Origin: Flavobacteriaceae bacterium UBA1903
GTDB lineage: Bacteria > Bacteroidota > Bacteroidia > Flavobacteriales > Flavobacteriaceae
Direction: 5' to 3'
NCBI GenBank assembly: GCA_002337605.1
Contig: DDGL01000003.1
Coordinates: 187,063-251,062, forward strand
Length of the DNA: 64,000 nt
The translations under genes and the position numbers were made by a program. The first letter of the stretch is position 1. Each line of letters begins with the position of its first letter. The notes under the pieces are model-generated. The model was not told where the DNA came from. It worked only from the letters and a program-made list of their open reading frames with translations, and did no database searches. This document shows positions 35,265 to 44,100 of this stretch, piece after piece.

Positions 35265-36295
35265 TGCATCCTGTAAAAAAACATACCCGTTATTTTTGGA
35301 TACTGGCAGTTTTACTGGTCGTTACCATCCTGGTAAATGTTAGTTTAGGCTCGGTTTCTATTCCTTTAGGAGATGTGCTAAGCTCTCTATATGGGCAAGG
35401 TGCAAGTAAAGAAACCTGGAGTTTTATCATCACCGAATATCGGGTTCCCAAAGCAATTACGGCAATTTTAACGGGAAGTGCTCTGGCAGTTTCAGGATTG
35501 TTAATGCAGACGTTGTTTCGAAATCCCTTGGCTGGCCCCTTTGTACTAGGGCTAAGCAGTGGGGCTAGTTTGGGCGTTGCCATGCTCATTTTAGGCGCAG
35601 GCGCTTTTGGAGGTTATCTTGGCAGCGTGTTGCTAAGTCAATGGAGTCTGGTCATTGCTTCTGCCCTGGGAAGTTTTTTGGTGTTGCTGGCTGTATTGGC
35701 GGTAACCTTTAAAATAAAAGATACCATGGCCATTTTAATCATCGGATTAATGTTTGGGAGTGTGACGGCAGCAGTAGTTTCAGTATTGTCTTATTTCAGC
35801 AATGCTGAAAAATTACAACAATACATTTTCTGGAGTTTTGGAAGTCTTGGAAATCAGTCCTGGAGTGGCGTTACTATTATGCTGTTATGTTGCCTGCTTG
35901 GCTTCATAGTAGCCTTCAGTAGCGGGAAATCTTTAAACGCCTTACTTTTAGGGGAAAACTATGCTAAAAGTATGGGGGTTCGAATAAAAAGGACCACGGT
36001 ACTCATTATTTTAGCGACCAGTATTTTGGCGGGTGGTATCACTGCCTTTGTAGGTCCCATTGCCTTTGTGGGCTTGGCCGTACCACATATTACACGGCAA
36101 TACTTTAAGAGTTCCAATCACTTTACGTTGTTGCCAGCCGTGATGCTCTCCGGAGCTATTTTAATGCTGTTGTGCGATACCGTTGCGCAATTACCCACAA
36201 GTGAATTTACCCTGCCTATTAATGCTATTACGTCACTGTTGGGTGCTCCTGTGGTGATCTGGCTACTAGTTCGAAAACGAAAATTATTATTTTAA
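35264..36295 (+). CDS. btuC: FecCD-type permease (BtuC-like)
   Basis: Inner-membrane permease of the FecCD family, 343 residues with about nine or ten hydrophobic segments. Motifs: LGSVSIPLGDVL, YRVPKAITAILTGSALAVSGLLMQTLFRNPLAGPFVLGLSSGAS and near the C-terminus FVGPIAFVGLAVPHITR (the ATPase-contact region). Start is GTG at 35264, overlapping the btuF stop. It should work as a dimer with the adjacent ATPase and binding protein to import cobalamin. Confidence 0.94.
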   Translation: MHPVKKHTRYFWILAVLLVVTILVNVSLGSVSIPLGDVLSSLYGQGASKETWSFIITEYRVPKAITAILTGSALAVSGLLMQTLFRNPLAGPFVLGLSSGASLGVAMLILGAGAFGGYLGSVLLSQWSLVIASALGSFLVLLAVLAVTFKIKDTMAILIIGLMFGSVTAAVVSVLSYFSNAEKLQQYIFWSFGSLGNQSWSGVTIMLLCCLLGFIVAFSSGKSLNALLLGENYAKSMGVRIKRTTVLIILATSILAGGITAFVGPIAFVGLAVPHITRQYFKSSNHFTLLPAVMLSGAILMLLCDTVAQLPTSEFTLPINAITSLLGAPVVIWLLVRKRKLLF

Positions 36296-37089
36296 TGAAC
36301 GCTGAAAAGAAACATACCGTTTTACAAGCAACCGACCTTTCAATTGGTTATTTCAGCAAAAAGAAACCTATTCTGGTGGCTGATGTTATTAATTTCAGTT
36401 TAAAACAAGGCGAATTAATTGGACTCGTTGGTGCAAATGGGGTTGGAAAATCTACCTTATTACGCAGTTTGGTTGGGATGCAACCCACCCTGTCAGGAGG
36501 TATTGAAATTAACGGAAAACAACTTGCATCACTTACAAGTCTTCAATTAGCTACACAATTAAGCGTGGTTTTAACCGAAGCCCCCGCATCTAAGAACCTG
36601 ACTGTGCAAGAATTGGTGACACTTGGAAGACAACCGTATACTAATTGGATGGGAGCTTTGTCTGAAAGCGACAAAAAACAAATAAATTATGCTTTAGAGA
36701 TTACCGACACCAAAAAACTAGCTCACAAAAAATGTTTTGAATTAAGTGATGGGCAATTACAACGTGCTTCTATAGCCAGAGCCCTGGCACAGGATACACC
36801 GCTTATTTTACTGGACGAACCTACTACACACCTGGATCTATACCATCGTGCTTATATTTTAAAACTACTAAAACAACTCACTGCTGAAACCGGCAAGACC
36901 ATTTTATTTTCCACCCACGAAATAGATTTAGCAATACAATTAAGTGATACTATAATTATAATGACCGAAACTTCAGTAGTTACGGATCAACCTTGTAAGC
37001 TGATCACTGCAGGCAATTTTGATGCGCTTTTTCCAAAAGATACTATAGATTTTGACAAAAACACGGGGCGGTTTTCGATAAAGAAATAA
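36295..37089 (+). CDS. btuD: ABC transporter ATP-binding protein (BtuD-like)
   Basis: ATPase of the FecE/BtuD class, 264 residues. Walker A is GANGVGKSTLL, the signature loop is LSDGQLQRASIARAL (LSDGQ in place of the usual LSGGQ), Walker B is LILLDEPTTHLDL, and the switch His lies in FSTHEID. Stop and start overlap with btuC as TAATG, so the three genes are co-translated. It powers B12 import. Confidence 0.94.
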   Translation: MNAEKKHTVLQATDLSIGYFSKKKPILVADVINFSLKQGELIGLVGANGVGKSTLLRSLVGMQPTLSGGIEINGKQLASLTSLQLATQLSVVLTEAPASKNLTVQELVTLGRQPYTNWMGALSESDKKQINYALEITDTKKLAHKKCFELSDGQLQRASIARALAQDTPLILLDEPTTHLDLYHRAYILKLLKQLTAETGKTILFSTHEIDLAIQLSDTIIIMTETSVVTDQPCKLITAGNFDALFPKDTIDFDKNTGRFSIKK

Positions 37090-37329
37090 TGTTAAGATAC
37101 GAGGTAGGAATGACGACGTGCAAATTATAAATTTTACAAAAAATAGTTTTAGATACCGATTTTCTTCCCCTCTTGACCTGTATCCGACAACTGAGACACG
37201 AAGGAGCGAAAGACACAGTTAGGTGTGTTTTTTAAAGTGCAAGACTAAATTAAATTCAACCTAAATTTTTGTCAAGAAATAGTATCTTTAAAGTTCAAAT
37301 TTTATCAATTTTAAATCTTACCATAAACT

Positions 37330-38655
37330 TTGAACGAAACGCTTCTTTTCCTCCTTCTCGCTGCAGTTTGCTTGTTAATAGGTGCCTTTTTGGGCAATCT
37401 TTTTGCACGGTTAAAACTTAAATCTGAAACCGGAAAACTGGAGGAACGCCTTCAACAAGCCAGTTTTCAGCAAGAGAAACTGGAAGAACGTTTTGCCACG
37501 GCTTTGAATGAACGTGAAGCCATTAGAAAAGAAAAGGATTTTTTAAATGGGGAACTCGTTCGTCGTAATGCTGAATTTGACAACCTGGATCAAAAAAACA
37601 GAGAACAAAAAGCCGAAGTTGAAAAACTGCAGGAAAAATTTACCAAGGAATTTGAAAACCTGGCGAATAAAATTCTGGATGAGAAATCAACCAAATTTAA
37701 GGAACAGAACAAAGAAAGTCTTGAGACGTTGCTAAATCCGCTGCAGGAAAAGATAAAAACATTCGAAAAACGAGTTGAAGAAACCAACAAAGAAAGTTTA
37801 GGGCGTCATAGCGAAATGCGGGAACAATTAAAAACACTTGCTCAACTCAACCACCAAATGAGCAAAGATGCCGATAATCTTACCAAAGCATTAAAAGGCG
37901 ACAGTAAAATACAGGGAAATTGGGGCGAGCTTATTTTAACCCGAATCCTTGAAAAGTCTGGTCTTGAAAGAGACCGTGAATACACCTTACAAGACAGTCA
38001 CAACAACCCAGAAGGCAAACGCCTGCAAACTGATGTCCTTATTCACCTTCCGGATGGAAAAAAAATGATCATTGACAGCAAGGTTTCTTTGGTAGATTTT
38101 GAACGTTTTGTTTCGGAAGATGATGAGTTGGAAAAACAACGGTATTTAAAACAACACATTGCTTCTATAAAACGTCACGTACAGCAATTAAGCGATAAAA
38201 ACTATCAGTATTTGGTGGATGAGAGTCCCGATACTGTATTTATGTTTATCCCTATTGAACCAGCTTTTGCTATTGCTTCAGCCAACGAGCCAGGACTGTA
38301 TGAAAATGCATTTGACAAACAAGTGATTATTGTTACCCCTTCCACCCTATTGGCTGCGTTGCGCTTAGTGGATAATTTATGGCAAAACGACCGCCAGAAA
38401 CAAAATGCATTGGAAATTGCGACACAAGCCGGAGCTTTATACGATAGTTTTACTAACTTAACAGACGAATTGATTAAAGTAGGCAAGCAAATTGGCACCG
38501 TGCAGAATAGCTATGAAGGGGCTATGAAAAAGTTGACGGGAAGAGGAAACCTTATTCGCCGTGTTGAAAAACTGAAAAAATTAGGCGCTAAGGCCAGCAA
38601 AACTATTGATACTAAACTTTTAAACAGAGCTCAAGATGATGAAGACCTTGATTAA
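37330..38655 (+). CDS. rmuC: DNA recombination protein RmuC
   Basis: RmuC-family protein (441 residues), a putative nuclease that limits DNA inversion at short repeats. It starts at TTG 37330 with an N-terminal membrane helix (LLFLLLAAVCLLIGAFLGNLFA). A long coiled coil follows (about 30-170), then the RmuC core (QGNWGELILTRILEKSGLERDREY, KRLQTDVLIHLPDGKKMIIDSKVSL, FIPIEPAF). TATCTTTA at 37283 may be its -7 element. It overlaps the next small gene by 20 bases. Confidence 0.93.
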   Translation: MNETLLFLLLAAVCLLIGAFLGNLFARLKLKSETGKLEERLQQASFQQEKLEERFATALNEREAIRKEKDFLNGELVRRNAEFDNLDQKNREQKAEVEKLQEKFTKEFENLANKILDEKSTKFKEQNKESLETLLNPLQEKIKTFEKRVEETNKESLGRHSEMREQLKTLAQLNHQMSKDADNLTKALKGDSKIQGNWGELILTRILEKSGLERDREYTLQDSHNNPEGKRLQTDVLIHLPDGKKMIIDSKVSLVDFERFVSEDDELEKQRYLKQHIASIKRHVQQLSDKNYQYLVDESPDTVFMFIPIEPAFAIASANEPGLYENAFDKQVIIVTPSTLLAALRLVDNLWQNDRQKQNALEIATQAGALYDSFTNLTDELIKVGKQIGTVQNSYEGAMKKLTGRGNLIRRVEKLKKLGAKASKTIDTKLLNRAQDDEDLD

Positions 38656-38863
38656 ATTAGACGTACTCGTCTATATCATTTTTAGTCTCGCTACCTTTTT
38701 AGGAGGTATCGTCCTTATTACCTCCAATTATGAAGCTTCACCCGCTTCAAAAAATGTAAATGAGGCAATGATGTACTTGGGAGGCTTTGTATTGCTCATT
38801 GGAATTGTTTGCTGCATTGTTACATTCATCAAAATTAGAGATACAGATTTTAAAGATCACTAA
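38636..38863 (+). CDS. Small two-helix membrane protein
   Basis: 75 residues with two transmembrane helices: VLVYIIFSLATFLGGIVLITS and MYLGGFVLLIGIVCCIVTFI. No family recognised. It begins inside the end of rmuC (ATG at 38636 or 38639), suggesting co-translation, and is followed 30 bases later by another membrane-anchored small protein. Confidence 0.7.
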   Translation: MMKTLIKLDVLVYIIFSLATFLGGIVLITSNYEASPASKNVNEAMMYLGGFVLLIGIVCCIVTFIKIRDTDFKDH

Positions 38864-38893
38864 TTAAAACCTTCCGTACTGTCGGAAATTCTT

Positions 38894-39259
38894 ATGAAAA
38901 AAATACTCTTTATCATCCTTGGAAGCCTGCTAGCTCTATATTTACTCTATTTTGCTTTTGTATACTACGTTCCTTACAGTGAGGGAACTCGTGCAGGTGA
39001 GCTTATAAAGGTTTCAAAAAAAGGAGTGCTTTTTAAAACCTGGGAAGGTGAGATAAGCCAGGGAATTAGTGGCGCACAAATTTTTCAGTTTTCGGTTTTA
39101 GACAAAGAAGAAGAGGTCATCGAAAAACTAAACGAGCTACAAGGCCGGTACGTAAAAGTAAGCTACGTAGAGCGCTACAGCACCTTTGTTTTCTGGGGTG
39201 ACACCAAATACTTTATCAATGGTGTGGAAGCAGAACCCTCGCCTTTTTTCAACAAATAA
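38894..39259 (+). CDS. Membrane-anchored hypothetical protein
   Basis: 121 residues. An N-terminal membrane helix or signal anchor (ILFIILGSLLALYLLYFAFVYY) is followed by a small beta-rich domain: SEGTRAGELIKVSKKGVLFKTWEGE, QFSVLDKEEEVI, YVKVSYVERYSTFVFWGDTKYF. Close relatives in flavobacteria are often mislabelled 6-phosphogluconate dehydrogenase; nothing here supports such an enzyme. Last gene of the rmuC run, with a hairpin after it. Confidence 0.8.
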   Translation: MKKILFIILGSLLALYLLYFAFVYYVPYSEGTRAGELIKVSKKGVLFKTWEGEISQGISGAQIFQFSVLDKEEEVIEKLNELQGRYVKVSYVERYSTFVFWGDTKYFINGVEAEPSPFFNK

Positions 39260-39262
39260 AAA

Positions 39263-39295
39263 CCCCACCGTTTGGTAGGGTCTATTATTTTTTTA
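39263..39295 (+). terminator. Terminator after the rmuC run
   Basis: ACCCCACC and GGTAGGGT pair (one mismatch) around GTTT, followed by a T-rich tract. Confidence 0.65.
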
Positions 39296-39307
39296 AATAT
39301 AAAATCT

Positions 39308-39883
39308 TTATTTCTTAACAATCTTTTTAGTGGCTTGCAAACCTTCTTCGGATGTTAGAGATACAAAGTAAACTCCTGAATTTAAAACTGAAGTATCCAG
39401 AATTGTAAAATTACCTCCGCCGTTTCCAGAGATTATTTTTCTACCTGCAAAATCATAAATAGTATAAGATTCAATTTTAAAAAGAGAAAAAACTTTCAAT
39501 TCATTTTCGGTAGGATTAGGAAATACTTGTAAATTTTTAATGAATTTCTGATCAATTCCCAATGACGCTTCAACGGAAATGGTTCCATTCATTGATCCTG
39601 GGTGTATGTTGCATTGGTAGTCGTTGGTACCAACCTCGGTAAATGTCACCGAAAATGTTTGTCCTATTCCAGTTATCTCGCCACTATCAAAATCTTCCTG
39701 ACTTCCAGCCAAGCTTGAAACAGTGTGGGTTATTCCATCCTGCCAAGTCCACTCAACAGTATCTCCTTGCGCAATAGTAAGATCTAAGTCTGTTTGATTC
39801 AACATCCAATCTAACGGAAAAGTTGTTTGCCCTGTTGAAATCGTTGCAATCAATAAGGTTACCAGTAAAGTAATTTTTTTCAT
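39308..39883 (-). CDS. Secreted cupredoxin-domain protein with T9SS sorting domain
   Basis: 191 residues: a signal peptide (ends STGQ), then a plastocyanin-like domain with a complete type 1 copper site (H53, C91, H94, M98 in THTVS and CNIHPGSM). The C-terminal type A sorting domain spans about 118-191 (LQVFPNPTENELKVFS, YDFAGRKI, SGVYFVSLTSEEG). It should bind copper, carry electrons and be exported to the cell surface or medium by the type IX secretion system. Redox partner unknown. Independently transcribed. Confidence 0.93.
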   Translation of the reverse strand: MKKITLLVTLLIATISTGQTTFPLDWMLNQTDLDLTIAQGDTVEWTWQDGITHTVSSLAGSQEDFDSGEITGIGQTFSVTFTEVGTNDYQCNIHPGSMNGTISVEASLGIDQKFIKNLQVFPNPTENELKVFSLFKIESYTIYDFAGRKIISGNGGGNFTILDTSVLNSGVYFVSLTSEEGLQATKKIVKK

Positions 39884-39944
39884 AATCTATATATTTTATT
39901 TTCAATAAGATACAATAAAATTAGCTAAATAGTATTTTAAATAT

Positions 39945-39980
39945 AAAAAGCCCCAAAATGTAATACATCATGGGGCTTTT
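39945..39980 (-). terminator. carB terminator
   Basis: AAAAGCCCCA and TGGGGCTTTT pair, with a T-rich tail on the minus strand. It lies 23 bases after the carB stop. Confidence 0.9.
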
Positions 39981-40002
39981 AAAACTCTGAAAATTTGGCA
40001 AC

Positions 40003-42855
40003 TTACTTACTCAGGTACATTTTCCTTCTAGAATATAATTCATAGAATTCATCATCCTTTAAGCTATCAATAAACAAGATGCTTTCACCAGTACTTTTCA
40101 TTTCAGGTCCTAATTGTTTGTTCACATTTGGGAATTTATTAAAACTGAAAACAGGTTGCTTTATAGCGTATCCCTCCAATTGTGGGTTAAAATCGAAATC
40201 GGTAACCTTTTTCTCACCCAGCATTACTTTGGTTGCATAATTTACATACGGTTCTTTGTAAGCCTTTGCTATAAAAGGTACGGTACGTGAAGCACGCGGG
40301 TTCGCCTCAATAATATAAACTTTATCATCTTTAATGGCGAATTGTACGTTTATTAACCCCACAGTGTTCAGAGCCAATGCTATATTCTTCGTGTGATCTT
40401 TTATCTGCTGAAGTACAAGATCTCCCAAATTAAAGGGCGGTAAGGTAGCATTACTATCGCCCGAGTGTACCCCACAAGGTTCAATATGCTCCATAATTCC
40501 GATGATATAGACATTTTCACCATCACAAATGGCATCTGCTTCAGCTTCAATAGCCCCATCTAAATAATGGTCTAACAGTAATTTATTGTTCGGAATTTTA
40601 CGTAACAAATCTACTACGTGTTCTTCCAGTTCGTTTTTATTGATAACAATTTTCATTCCCTGTCCTCCTAATACATAGGATGGTCTTATCAATAACGGAA
40701 AATCTAATTCGTCTGCAAGCTTTAGCGCTTCTTCGGTAGTTTCTGCAACACCAAATTCTGGGTAAGGAATGTTATTTTCCTTCAAAATTCTACTGAAACT
40801 TCCACGGTCTTCGGCCAGATCCAGGGCTTCAAAGCTTGTTCCCATAATTTTTATACCGTAGCGCTCCAGCTTTTCAGCCAACTTAAGTGCTGTTTGCCCA
40901 CCTAGTTGAACAATTACACCCTCAGGTTTTTCGTGACGGATAATATCGTAAATGTGCTCCCAGAAGACAGGTTCAAAATAAAGCTTATCTGCTACGTCAA
41001 AATCGGTTGAAACCGTTTCAGGATTACAGTTAATCATGATGGTTTCGTAGTCGCATTCCGCCGCAGCTAAAACTCCATGAACACAGCAGTAATCGAACTC
41101 AATTCCTTGTCCAATCCGGTTAGGGCCAGAGCCCAGTACGATAATTTTTTTTCTACCAGTGACTACGCTATCATTTTCCACATAGCGTGTCCCATCTGCC
41201 ATTTCTACTTCATTTTCGAACGTTGAATAGTAGTAAGGTGTTTGCGCCTGAAATTCTGCCGCACACGTATCTACCAGTTTGTATACACGTTGAATATTTA
41301 ATTCTTCACGTTTTTTATAGACCTGGCTCTCTAAACATTTCAGCATATGAGCGATCTGGCGATCCCCGTAGCCCTTTTGCTTTGCTTCCAGTAATAACTC
41401 TCTTGGAAGTGTTTCCAGTTTGTAGGTTGAAATTTCCTTTTCCAACAAATACAGTTCTTCGTATTGACGCAAGAACCACATATCAATTTTGGTGATTTCG
41501 TGAATTCTGCTCAACGGGATCCCCATTTGTATGGCGTCGTAAATTACAAATACACGATCCCAGCTAGCATTTTCCAGTTTATCCAGGATTTGGTCGTAAT
41601 TGGTATAACTTTTTCCGTCGGCACCTAAACCATTCCTCTTAATCTCTAACGATTGTGTGGCTTTATGCAAAGCTTCCTGGAACGAACGCCCAATCCCCAT
41701 TACTTCCCCTACGGCTTTCATTTGTAGGCCAAGTGTTCTGTCGGAGCCTTCAAATTTATCGAAGTTCCAGCGTGGTATTTTTACAATTACGTAATCCAGT
41801 GTAGGTTCAAACAATGCTGAAGTTGATTTCGTAATCTGGTTGTCTAATTCATTCAAATGGTACCCAATTGCCAGTTTTGAGGCAATCTTAGCAATAGGAT
41901 ATCCAGTAGCTTTTGAAGCCAATGCTGAAGAACGGGATACCCGCGGGTTAATTTCAATGGCAATAATATCTTCTTTCTCGTCCGGGCTTACGGCAAATTG
42001 TACATTACACCCTCCTGCGAAATCTCCAATACTACGCATCATATGTATGGCCATATCTCGCATACGCTGGTAGGTGCGGTCACTTAATGTCATCGCTGGT
42101 GCTACCGTAATAGAGTCTCCCGTATGAATCCCCATAGGGTCCATATTTTCAATGGCGCATATAATTACTACATTATCATTACTATCTCGAAGAAGTTCCA
42201 ATTCATACTCTTTCCATCCCATCATCGCTTTGTCTATCATGACTTCATGTATAGGAGATATTTCGAGTCCTCTTTTGAGCAGTTCGTCAAAATCTTCAGG
42301 TTTGTACACAATGGATGCTCCCGCTCCTCCTAAAGTATAGGATGCTCTAATAACTAGTGGAAAACCAAACTCCTGAGCGATCTCCTTCCCTTCCAGGTAG
42401 GATGTTGCTGTTGCCTGTGGGGCCATTGGCACCCCTATTTTTTCCATGAGGTCACGGAATTTTTCACGATCTTCGGTAATATTGATAGCATCAATATCCA
42501 CACCAATAAGTTTTACACCAAAATCTTCCCAGATTCCTTTTTCATCTGCCTCAATACAAAGATTCAGGGCTGTCTGCCCTCCCATTGTTGGCAATACAGC
42601 GTCGATCTGTGGATGTTCTTTTAATATTTTTAAAATAGATTTTGTCGTTAATGGCAACAGGTATACATGATCTGCCATAGACGGGTCTGTCATAATGGTG
42701 GCAGGATTACTGTTTATAAGGATGGTCTCTATACCGTCTTCTCGCAGGGAGCGTAAAGATTGGGAACCAGAGTAGTCAAACTCACAGGCCTGACCAATAA
42801 CTATAGGCCCTGAGCCTATAATGAGGATAGATTTTAATGTAGCGTTTTTCGGCAT
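40003..42855 (-). CDS. carB: Carbamoyl-phosphate synthase large subunit
   Basis: Makes carbamoyl phosphate for arginine and pyrimidine synthesis. Two ATP-grasp halves are present (GSGPIVIGQACEFDYSGSQ; GSGPNRIGQGIEFDYCCVH) with both ATP sites. The protein ends at 950 residues, shortly after LGPEMKSTGE. In E. coli the following MGS-like allosteric domain of about 130 residues binds UMP and ornithine; it is absent here. I recall other Bacteroidota enzymes of about this length, so this is probably a lineage trait. carA is not in the window. Regulation by UMP or ornithine through that domain is therefore not expected. Confidence 0.97.
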   Translation of the reverse strand: MPKNATLKSILIIGSGPIVIGQACEFDYSGSQSLRSLREDGIETILINSNPATIMTDPSMADHVYLLPLTTKSILKILKEHPQIDAVLPTMGGQTALNLCIEADEKGIWEDFGVKLIGVDIDAINITEDREKFRDLMEKIGVPMAPQATATSYLEGKEIAQEFGFPLVIRASYTLGGAGASIVYKPEDFDELLKRGLEISPIHEVMIDKAMMGWKEYELELLRDSNDNVVIICAIENMDPMGIHTGDSITVAPAMTLSDRTYQRMRDMAIHMMRSIGDFAGGCNVQFAVSPDEKEDIIAIEINPRVSRSSALASKATGYPIAKIASKLAIGYHLNELDNQITKSTSALFEPTLDYVIVKIPRWNFDKFEGSDRTLGLQMKAVGEVMGIGRSFQEALHKATQSLEIKRNGLGADGKSYTNYDQILDKLENASWDRVFVIYDAIQMGIPLSRIHEITKIDMWFLRQYEELYLLEKEISTYKLETLPRELLLEAKQKGYGDRQIAHMLKCLESQVYKKREELNIQRVYKLVDTCAAEFQAQTPYYYSTFENEVEMADGTRYVENDSVVTGRKKIIVLGSGPNRIGQGIEFDYCCVHGVLAAAECDYETIMINCNPETVSTDFDVADKLYFEPVFWEHIYDIIRHEKPEGVIVQLGGQTALKLAEKLERYGIKIMGTSFEALDLAEDRGSFSRILKENNIPYPEFGVAETTEEALKLADELDFPLLIRPSYVLGGQGMKIVINKNELEEHVVDLLRKIPNNKLLLDHYLDGAIEAEADAICDGENVYIIGIMEHIEPCGVHSGDSNATLPPFNLGDLVLQQIKDHTKNIALALNTVGLINVQFAIKDDKVYIIEANPRASRTVPFIAKAYKEPYVNYATKVMLGEKKVTDFDFNPQLEGYAIKQPVFSFNKFPNVNKQLGPEMKSTGESILFIDSLKDDEFYELYSRRKMYLSK

Positions 42856-42904
42856 TTTTCAAGAACTTTTAAATGGCGTGTAAAATTACGATTCGTTAGG
42901 GTAT

Positions 42905-42941
42905 AAAAAAAAGGTGTTGTTTACAAACAACACCTTTTTTA
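42905..42941 (-). terminator. rpmH terminator
   Basis: AAAGGTGTTGTTT pairs with AAACAACACCTTT around two bases, with A and T runs at the ends. Strong, probably bidirectional. Confidence 0.9.
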
Positions 42942-42958
42942 TGTATGACTTATCAACA

Positions 42959-43120
42959 TTATTTTTTGTGACGTGGCTCAGAAGAAACAGATATTTTCTT
43001 TCTACCCTTTGCTCTACGGGCAGCTAAAACCTTGCGTCCGTTTACAGATGCCATACGCTCTCTAAAACCGTGCTTATTTCTTCTTTTTCTTTTTGATGGC
43101 TGAAATGTTCTCTTGCTCAT
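42959..43120 (-). CDS. rpmH: 50S ribosomal protein L34
   Basis: Fifty-three-residue protein, MSKRTFQPSKRKRRNKHGF then ERMASVNGRKVLAARRAKGRK, an unmistakable L34 with a short C-terminal extension (KISVSSEPRHKK). It is a component of the large ribosomal subunit. A strong promoter lies about 110 bases upstream and a terminator directly after. rnpA does not follow it here, unlike in many bacteria. Confidence 0.96.
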   Translation of the reverse strand: MSKRTFQPSKRKRRNKHGFRERMASVNGRKVLAARRAKGRKKISVSSEPRHKK

Positions 43121-43225
43121 TGTAATAAGGGTTAATTCTTCTGAAAAATTATTTTTTTTGCCCTACTTTATGTTTGGCTTACCTACTCTAGCAAATTAAC
43201 AGCTGCTCTTTTGCGTAGGCGGGTG

Positions 43226-43256
43226 CAAATATACAATCTTTTTTATCTAAGACAAA
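43226..43256 (-). promoter_or_regulatory. Bacteroidota-type promoter of rpmH
   Basis: Minus strand TTTG (43253-43256), exactly 19 bases, TATATTTG (43226-43233), followed by GCACCC. A consensus promoter giving a leader of about 100 bases. Confidence 0.85.
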
Positions 43257-43356
43257 TGTTAAACATAAAATAATTAAAAAGAATTTAGAATTAAAAAAAA
43301 CTAGTTTCTCACTTCTTTCCAGACACTAAATTTAGTGACTTCTTCTTATAAATATG

Positions 43357-43364
43357 TACCTTTG
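43357..43364 (+). promoter_or_regulatory. -7 element upstream of the TPR-like gene
   Basis: TACCTTTG, 23 bases before the ATG at 43388; a TTTAG about 22 bases upstream is a weak -33 candidate. Confidence 0.55.
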
Positions 43365-43387
43365 TACCCTTCAAAAATAAGCACTAT

Positions 43388-43963
43388 ATGTTCAATAAAA
43401 ATATAAAATTAATTTTAGGCCTGGCAGTTGTAGGACTGTCTGTCTGGCAATTTGTAGAAGGAAATATAGGAAACGGAATTATGTACATCCTTTTATCCAC
43501 TATATTCTTCTTTCTATATTTTAAAAATGAAATCATTCTTTTAGCATTCCTTAGATTGCGAAAACAAGATTTTGAAGGGGCAAAAAAATGGCTAGATAAG
43601 ATTAAAAACCCTCAAGCCTCATTGGTTAGAAAACAACAAGGGTATTACAATTACCTGAACGGTCTTATGGTTTCGCAAACCAATATGAATGAAGCCGAAA
43701 AATACTTCAAAAAATCTATAGAGCTGGGACTTAATATGGATGCAGACTTAGCCATGGCAAAATTAAACCTTGCCGGAATTGCCATGACCAAAAACAGGAA
43801 ACGCGAAGCCGAAATTCTGCTAGCTGAAGCCAAAAAACTAGACAAGCATAATATGATGGATGAGCAGATTAAAATGATGAAACAGCAAATGAAGCGTGCC
43901 AACATGCCAAAACAACAATTTGGACAGCAAAGTGCACGTGCCGGAAGAAGAAGCCGAAGATAA
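43388..43963 (+). CDS. Membrane-anchored TPR-like protein
   Basis: 191 residues. Two hydrophobic helices lie near the N-terminus (LILGLAVVGLSVWQFVEGN; GIMYILLSTIFFFLYF). They are followed by a cytoplasmic helical region with two tetratricopeptide-like hairpins (KWLDKIKNPQASLV, NEAEKYFKKSIELGLNMDADLAMAKLNLAGIAM, AEILLAEAKKL) and a basic tail. Likely a protein-interaction scaffold at the inner membrane; partner unknown. Transcribed alone from a TACCTTTG element. Confidence 0.8.
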   Translation: MFNKNIKLILGLAVVGLSVWQFVEGNIGNGIMYILLSTIFFFLYFKNEIILLAFLRLRKQDFEGAKKWLDKIKNPQASLVRKQQGYYNYLNGLMVSQTNMNEAEKYFKKSIELGLNMDADLAMAKLNLAGIAMTKNRKREAEILLAEAKKLDKHNMMDEQIKMMKQQMKRANMPKQQFGQQSARAGRRSRR

Positions 43964-44067
43964 TCCTGGCATCAAGTTTCTGTAGGAAATTTCCATCGTC
44001 AAACGTGTAGTTTATCGATTTTTTTGTACCTTAGTCTAAAAGTAAGTGTTTAACTAGCAACCTTTTA

Positions 44068-44075
44068 TACCTTTG
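44068..44075 (+). promoter_or_regulatory. -7 element upstream of the thioredoxin-like gene
   Basis: TACCTTTG about 26 bases before the ATG at 44101. Confidence 0.5.
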
Positions 44076-44100
44076 TACCACTAATGAGTAAATAACGTTT

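Noticed and set aside
37090..37329. tRNA or small RNA in the btuD-rmuC gap
   Set aside because: No cloverleaf or known RNA motif; only a possible -7 element for rmuC.
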